DNA from: SYOC01 sp964441775
GTDB taxonomy: Bacteria > Desulfobacterota > Binatia > Bin18
Length of the DNA stretch: 64,000 nt
Direction: 5' to 3'
Assembly: GCA_964441775.1 (NCBI GenBank)
Contig: CAYTVL010000028.1
Coordinates: 1 to 64,000 of the forward strand
This document shows, in pieces, positions 60,056-64,000 of the stretch. Each line of letters begins with the position of its first letter. The first letter of the stretch is position 1. Position numbers and translations under genes: made by a program. Below the pieces are notes generated by a model. That model saw nothing but the letters and a program-made list of their open reading frames with translations. It ran no database searches and was not told the DNA's origin.

Positions 60056-62500
60056 TTAGTAGAGCAGATACTGTAACTCGACCCAGATGTTGTCCTTGGT
60101 CTTGAAGGCGCCGATCCCCTGGTTGTTCCCGTCAATCCAGTTGTAGCGCACGCTGACGCGGAATGGATCGTAGAACGTCCAGTCAATACCAGGTTGCATC
60201 AGCCACGATCCGCTCCAGTCATAGAAGAAGATAAAGCTGGGACGCACGTTGCCGCCAAAATACTGCGTCGATACCGAAAACGTGTTGATGATATTAGTAT
60301 CTTTGAGTGTGATGAGCCGCTTATAACTACACGGCGCAAACTGCGGCGTCACCAGGGCAGCGGCGGCTTGACCATTATGCGCACATGAAAACGACCGATT
60401 GCCCTGGCCACCAGGCCGGATGTTGGGATCGAAGAGGGCTGGATCGGTCCGGAAGGGTCCAATGGTGTTCCCAGCGCGATTCTGGAGCCCTGAGCCAAAA
60501 ATATCGTTGTTCAGCCCAATCGGCTTCCCGAGATCATACTTGTTGCGGTTGTTCATGATATGGTTCATGAAAATCTGCGCCGAGAAGGTGAACGTATTGA
60601 CGGGATTCAACCAGTGAATCCATTGGTTATGATCCAACCCAATACTGTACGCCCACATATCCCGGCTCTTGAACCGCCCGATTCGGCAGCCCCGCACCCC
60701 GGCGGCGTCCGTACAATTCCCCTGACTGGAAAAGGTGCCCCCAGGTAAAAACAACGGGTTAAAGAGGGCTGACCCATTCGTCCCGTTGAAGGGCACTGTG
60801 GCGTGCTGCGTGATCCCCGCTCGGGCTAAGGGCAAGGTCAGAAAGCGCTGCTGGTTGGGAGCTTCGTCATTGAAGACCGTAGATGCATCATTAATGTTGG
60901 AGCGGAACCCCACGTTGCGCTCGTAGGCAAACTCACTGCGGAATGTCGTGTAGATGTAGTACAGTGGGTTGTCACTCCCGACAAACATGCCAGTGAGGGC
61001 ATTGACGGGAAAAGATAAGGTGGCGCCAGAGATCTGAATGCGCTTCTCACGAATCGGCACGCCGGTGTTGCGTTCCTGCACTGCCGGCACGGCGGTTGTG
61101 GCGCCCGGTCCGCCCTTCGCCGTGCCAACCCCCGCGGTGTGGGGGCCGTTATACGCGGCGGTTCCCACCACTGGGTCATTAATTCCCCAGGGATTGTTGA
61201 CAAATTGTCCAGCCGCATTTTTCTCGTACGGGTCCTTGCCGGTCAACCGTTGGAACAACGCGGGGTTGGTATCCCAGGCCAAGTGCGCGGGTGTGGGAGA
61301 AATCACGGCCGCTGCCGACACCGGCCCATCTTGCCACGTGTAGTAGTGTGCGATCGAGAAGGTGAAATCATGAATCGTGCCCACGATGCGACCGCCGCCG
61401 CGGGAGCTTTCCAGGTTGCTGTGCGGTCCCTGCGCGCGGAAACTACACGGCAGCCCGTTGCCCGGCTGATCTGACGGCCCGGGGTTGCGCCGCCCAAAGT
61501 ACGGTCCACCGCACGGCATGCGCCCGACCATCACCGGCGAGGTGACTGTGTACGGCGTCCAGTAACTCGGAGTCAACCCATAATAAGCCGACGTGCGCCG
61601 ATCCGGCGAGACAAACCCTTCCAAGGTTAAGTCACTGATTGGTCCCACCGTGCCGAAGCTCCACTGCGCCCGCAGCATGTTGAGCGGCACCCGCCGTTCA
61701 TCCAAGGGCACCAGGAAACCGCCAAAGAAGTTGTCCAACGGGTTAATCTGATCCAGGAGGCGAAAACCATCGGTCTCACCCCAGGAGAGGTTCTGGCGGC
61801 CAATGCGGATAAACAGCGGTCCCTTGGTGATATTGAAATACCACTCAAACAGTTGCGTTTGATTGATTTGTTTCTGGAGAAAATGTTGGTTCGTCAAGTA
61901 CGAAAAATTGCGATCTCGCGATGACCAGCGGCTGGGGAAGGCTTGCACCCCATTGAGCACTTGGCCGTTGGAAAGAACCTTATTGATCAGCGGGCCGTTG
62001 GGGGGAACCCGGCCAAAATACTTATCCCAGTAGTTCAGCGGCCCGCTGCCACCAGAGTTTGCCACCCGCTGTTCGCCGGGCAAGAACCCTCCTAATCCAC
62101 CATCTTTCTGCCGACGGATGCCTCTCGGCCCAAAGTCCCACACCCCGTCGTACGACTCGCGAAAGTTGAGGTAGTAGTCGAAGCCGTCCAGATTGAGGAA
62201 CTGGCCCAACAGCCCGACGGTGGGCAGATCGCGCGAGATGCGATTGATGTTATGCCGCCATTCTAAGGTGAGGAAGTTACGATTCTGAACAAGATTCCCA
62301 GTTTGATAGAGGCCTTTGCCGGCCCCGATGCTGTCGTCAGACAGCGCGAAGGTTGACCGTGAGTAGGCGAATCCCGACAAACTCATCTCTCGCCGGTCGT
62401 CAAAGAAATAGCCCCAGGCCGTACTGGCTGAGACCACGAGTGCAAGAATTGCCGCTCCTAGCGACCCTCCCTTATGGATCGCCAGTATAGTTCTCCTCAT
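60056..62500 (-). CDS. large outer-membrane beta-barrel protein (DUF1302-like)
   Basis: An 814-residue exported protein: signal peptide (GGSLGAAILALVVSASTAWG), then an extended run of aromatic, alternating-hydrophobic strands separated by Gly/Asn/Pro-rich loops (LTLEWRHNINRISRDLPTVG, WYFNITKGPLFIRIGRQNLS, VSVRYNWIDGNNQGIGAF-like) and a C-terminal tyrosine (VELQYLLY), which fits an outer-membrane barrel assembly signal. Homologues are the large DUF1302-like porins of uncultured proteobacterial lineages, often linked to hydrophobic substrate uptake. Loops contain 'NCTDAAGVRGC' and 'MPCGGPYFGRRNPG', so disulfides are possible. A regulator gene is divergent from it. Confidence 0.85.
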   Translation of the reverse strand: MRRTILAIHKGGSLGAAILALVVSASTAWGYFFDDRREMSLSGFAYSRSTFALSDDSIGAGKGLYQTGNLVQNRNFLTLEWRHNINRISRDLPTVGLLGQFLNLDGFDYYLNFRESYDGVWDFGPRGIRRQKDGGLGGFLPGEQRVANSGGSGPLNYWDKYFGRVPPNGPLINKVLSNGQVLNGVQAFPSRWSSRDRNFSYLTNQHFLQKQINQTQLFEWYFNITKGPLFIRIGRQNLSWGETDGFRLLDQINPLDNFFGGFLVPLDERRVPLNMLRAQWSFGTVGPISDLTLEGFVSPDRRTSAYYGLTPSYWTPYTVTSPVMVGRMPCGGPYFGRRNPGPSDQPGNGLPCSFRAQGPHSNLESSRGGGRIVGTIHDFTFSIAHYYTWQDGPVSAAAVISPTPAHLAWDTNPALFQRLTGKDPYEKNAAGQFVNNPWGINDPVVGTAAYNGPHTAGVGTAKGGPGATTAVPAVQERNTGVPIREKRIQISGATLSFPVNALTGMFVGSDNPLYYIYTTFRSEFAYERNVGFRSNINDASTVFNDEAPNQQRFLTLPLARAGITQHATVPFNGTNGSALFNPLFLPGGTFSSQGNCTDAAGVRGCRIGRFKSRDMWAYSIGLDHNQWIHWLNPVNTFTFSAQIFMNHIMNNRNKYDLGKPIGLNNDIFGSGLQNRAGNTIGPFRTDPALFDPNIRPGGQGNRSFSCAHNGQAAAALVTPQFAPCSYKRLITLKDTNIINTFSVSTQYFGGNVRPSFIFFYDWSGSWLMQPGIDWTFYDPFRVSVRYNWIDGNNQGIGAFKTKDNIWVELQYLLY

Positions 62501-62715
62501 GATAGTCCCTCCTTACCCCTCCCCTGCCGTTGTCGGTAGGCGGATTTGGTAGCAAAATTTCTTTTTTTCACACTTGCTACTTCACTTCTTGTCCTCTTCT
62601 GTGGTATAAACAGCCAAACCGAGGACGCGCCTCCTTAAAGAGGGGATAGCCGAAGAGCAGGCGCAAAGTCATAACAAATAGGTAATAAGTTCGTAACATT
62701 TTGGTGACGAAGGCT
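62501..62715. other. divergent regulatory region between outer-membrane gene and regulator
   Basis: A 215-base gap with T-rich stretches (TTTCTTTTTTTCACACTTGC). It must hold promoters for both genes; no single box stands out. A TATAAAC at about 62606 is a possible -10 site for the plus strand. Confidence 0.35.
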
Positions 62716-64000
62716 ATGGGCACTGAGCCTCACGTTTCCTCTTCTCCTGTACGTCTTGACCTTACGAACCAATTCGTTTGGCGCGACGGCTTGTCAATTG
62801 CTTTGACGCCGAAGGCGTTTAGTGTGTTGCGCTATCTGATGGAACGCCCGGGACAACTTGTTGTCAAAGAAGAACTGCTAAACGCCGCTTGGCCTGGGGT
62901 GTACGTCGGTGATGCGGCGCTCAAAGTTTGTATCCGGCGCCTGCGGCAAGCCTTGGGCGACATCACGCATCCGCCGCGTTATATTGAAACCGTGCACTGG
63001 CGGGGGTACCGGTTTATCGGGCCGCTTGCCGTCGAGGGAACGCTTTCGTTCTCGTCTCAAGCCCCTCAAACCGACACTCCTCTTTCGCTTGAGGTTCCAG
63101 CAGGCGTAGCCATGCCTGCTTTTTTGCCGACAAGCCCTGCGTTTTCCGCTGGCGAAGAAAGCCCGCCACTATTAGTGGGGCGTGAAGTTGAGCTGCGAAC
63201 GATGATGCAGGGGCTGGCGAAGGCGCGACAAGGGTATCGTCACACCCTTTTCGTCACCGGGCTGTCCGGGAGTGGGAAAACAACGATTGCTGACGCTTTT
63301 CTTGCGCGTATCGCTCCAGATTCTAACGTGCACGTGGCCCGCGGCCAGTGCATCGAACAGTATGGCGCTGGTGAGGCGTATCTGCCGATCTTAGAAGCCT
63401 TTCAGCGACTGAGTAGCTCGTCGGACTCGCAATACCTTGTCTCGGTATTGCGCCGCCGCGCCCCGATGTGGCTCTTGCAGATGCCTGATCTTCTGAGCGC
63501 GACTGAACGGAAACAGTTGCAACGCGAAGCGCGGGGCTCCTCACGCGAGCGTATGCTCAGAGAAATGGCGGAAGCCATTGAAGCCTTCACAGCCAGCGAG
63601 CTGCTAGTTCTTGTTTTGGAAGATTTGCATTGGAGCGATTACGCTACGCTGGACTTGCTGTCATTCCTTGCACGGCGGAAAGAACCGGCTCGTCTTTTTA
63701 TCATTGGCGTCTATCGCTCGGAGGAGTGCTCCCAAGCGAGTCATGCACTGAAGCATGTGAAGCAAGAGCTGCAAACGCATCGCCAATGTGAGGAACTGAC
63801 CCTCACGCCGCTCACGCTTCCCGCCATTCAAGAGTATCTCGCGCAACGCTTTCCACGGCACGACTTTCCTCTGACGCTCTCGCTCTTGCTTCAGAAGCGA
63901 ACGGGCGGCAACCCGTTATTTCTTGTGAATGTTGTGGACCATCTTGTTGACCGAGGTTTGCTGGTCGAGGATCAACAGGTGTGGCGCGTTTCTGGTGCGC
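62716..64000 (+). CDS. winged-helix/AAA ATPase transcriptional regulator, N-terminal part (3' end outside window)
   Basis: The frame runs off the window; 428 residues are visible. Residues 1-100 are an OmpR/PhoB-type winged helix: LTPKAFSVLRYLMERPGQLV, VKEELLNAAWPGVYVGDAAL, KVCIRRLRQALGD and PPRYIETVHWRGYRFIGPL. After a Pro/Ser linker comes an AAA ATPase-like module starting LVGREVELRTMMQG with Walker A FVTGLSGSGKTTIADAF and Walker B-like LLVLVLEDLHWSDYATLDL, and the STAND-type TGGNPLFLVNVVDHLV. Such regulators usually end in TPR repeats. It is divergent from the outer-membrane gene and is a likely regulator of it. A GTG at 62704 is an alternative start. Confidence 0.88.
   Translation, partial: MGTEPHVSSSPVRLDLTNQFVWRDGLSIALTPKAFSVLRYLMERPGQLVVKEELLNAAWPGVYVGDAALKVCIRRLRQALGDITHPPRYIETVHWRGYRFIGPLAVEGTLSFSSQAPQTDTPLSLEVPAGVAMPAFLPTSPAFSAGEESPPLLVGREVELRTMMQGLAKARQGYRHTLFVTGLSGSGKTTIADAFLARIAPDSNVHVARGQCIEQYGAGEAYLPILEAFQRLSSSSDSQYLVSVLRRRAPMWLLQMPDLLSATERKQLQREARGSSRERMLREMAEAIEAFTASELLVLVLEDLHWSDYATLDLLSFLARRKEPARLFIIGVYRSEECSQASHALKHVKQELQTHRQCEELTLTPLTLPAIQEYLAQRFPRHDFPLTLSLLLQKRTGGNPLFLVNVVDHLVDRGLLVEDQQVWRVSGA

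Overview
The window is chromosomal DNA of moderately high GC content from a Gram-negative bacterium. It carries lipoproteins, a large outer-membrane beta-barrel, Lon, small heat-shock proteins, Der and two M16 proteases. It also has an unusual density of soil or marine 'uncultured proteobacterium-like' families: three LLM flavin monooxygenases, two thiolase-like lipid-transfer proteins with a DUF35 partner, NIPSNAP, an N-acyl-D-amino-acid deacylase, Uma2 nucleases, UPF0182 and a GrdB-family selenoprotein. This mix resembles deep-branching lineages such as Binatota or Tectomicrobia, but that placement is inference; no rRNA or tRNA gene was seen to test it.

Layout. 1-8 kb: UPF0182 membrane protein (cut by the window edge), cytoplasmic GH13 amylase, OPT transporter, Uma2 protein, small lipoprotein, MFS exporter. 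8-19 kb: a mostly co-directional catabolic block of NIPSNAP, two non-condensing thiolase-like proteins, an OB-fold/DUF35 protein, S1/P1 nuclease, two QueG-like iron-sulfur proteins, an LLM oxidoreductase, an acyl/aryl-CoA ligase and a MaoC hydratase, which looks like acyl-CoA or ring/side-chain degradation. 19-25 kb: two P-loop GTPases, dienelactone hydrolase, dGTPase, LLM oxidoreductase. 26-27.5 kb: two genes each broken by a miniature transposable element. 27.6-43 kb: mostly housekeeping and cell-envelope genes (deacylase, Der, nitrilase-like, 3D-domain protein, glutamate dehydrogenase, M16 pair, Pgk, Lon, HAD). 43-52.6 kb: formyl-THF ligase-like protein with a possible 6S-like RNA upstream, LLM protein, PLP decarboxylase, two Hsp20 proteins, acetyl-CoA synthetase, CysS. 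52.6-59.5 kb: glycosyltransferase operon, an orphan cytosine methyltransferase plus Vsr, a MITE pair, a selenoprotein and a GT-C mannosyltransferase-like protein. 59.5-64 kb: a lone IS630-type helix-turn-helix protein, a large outer-membrane protein, and a divergent winged-helix/AAA regulator cut by the window end.

Two observations stand out. First, four copies of a small element with GGAC...GTCC inverted-repeat ends and three-base TTA/TAA target duplications are present (two of 90 bp that are identical, two of about 171 bp). Two copies interrupt genes, and removing element plus one duplication restores both reading frames exactly. Second, an in-frame UGA at 57558-57560 splits a glycine/sarcosine/betaine reductase B-type protein at a U-x-x-C motif, and a hairpin of bacterial SECIS type lies just after it, so the two half-ORFs are very probably one selenoprotein.

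Dispersed palindromic repeats of the 'GTCATTCC...GGAATGAC' type occupy many intergenic gaps, and one has supplied a false N-terminus to a GTPase ORF. No CRISPR array, prophage, rRNA or tRNA was recognised.
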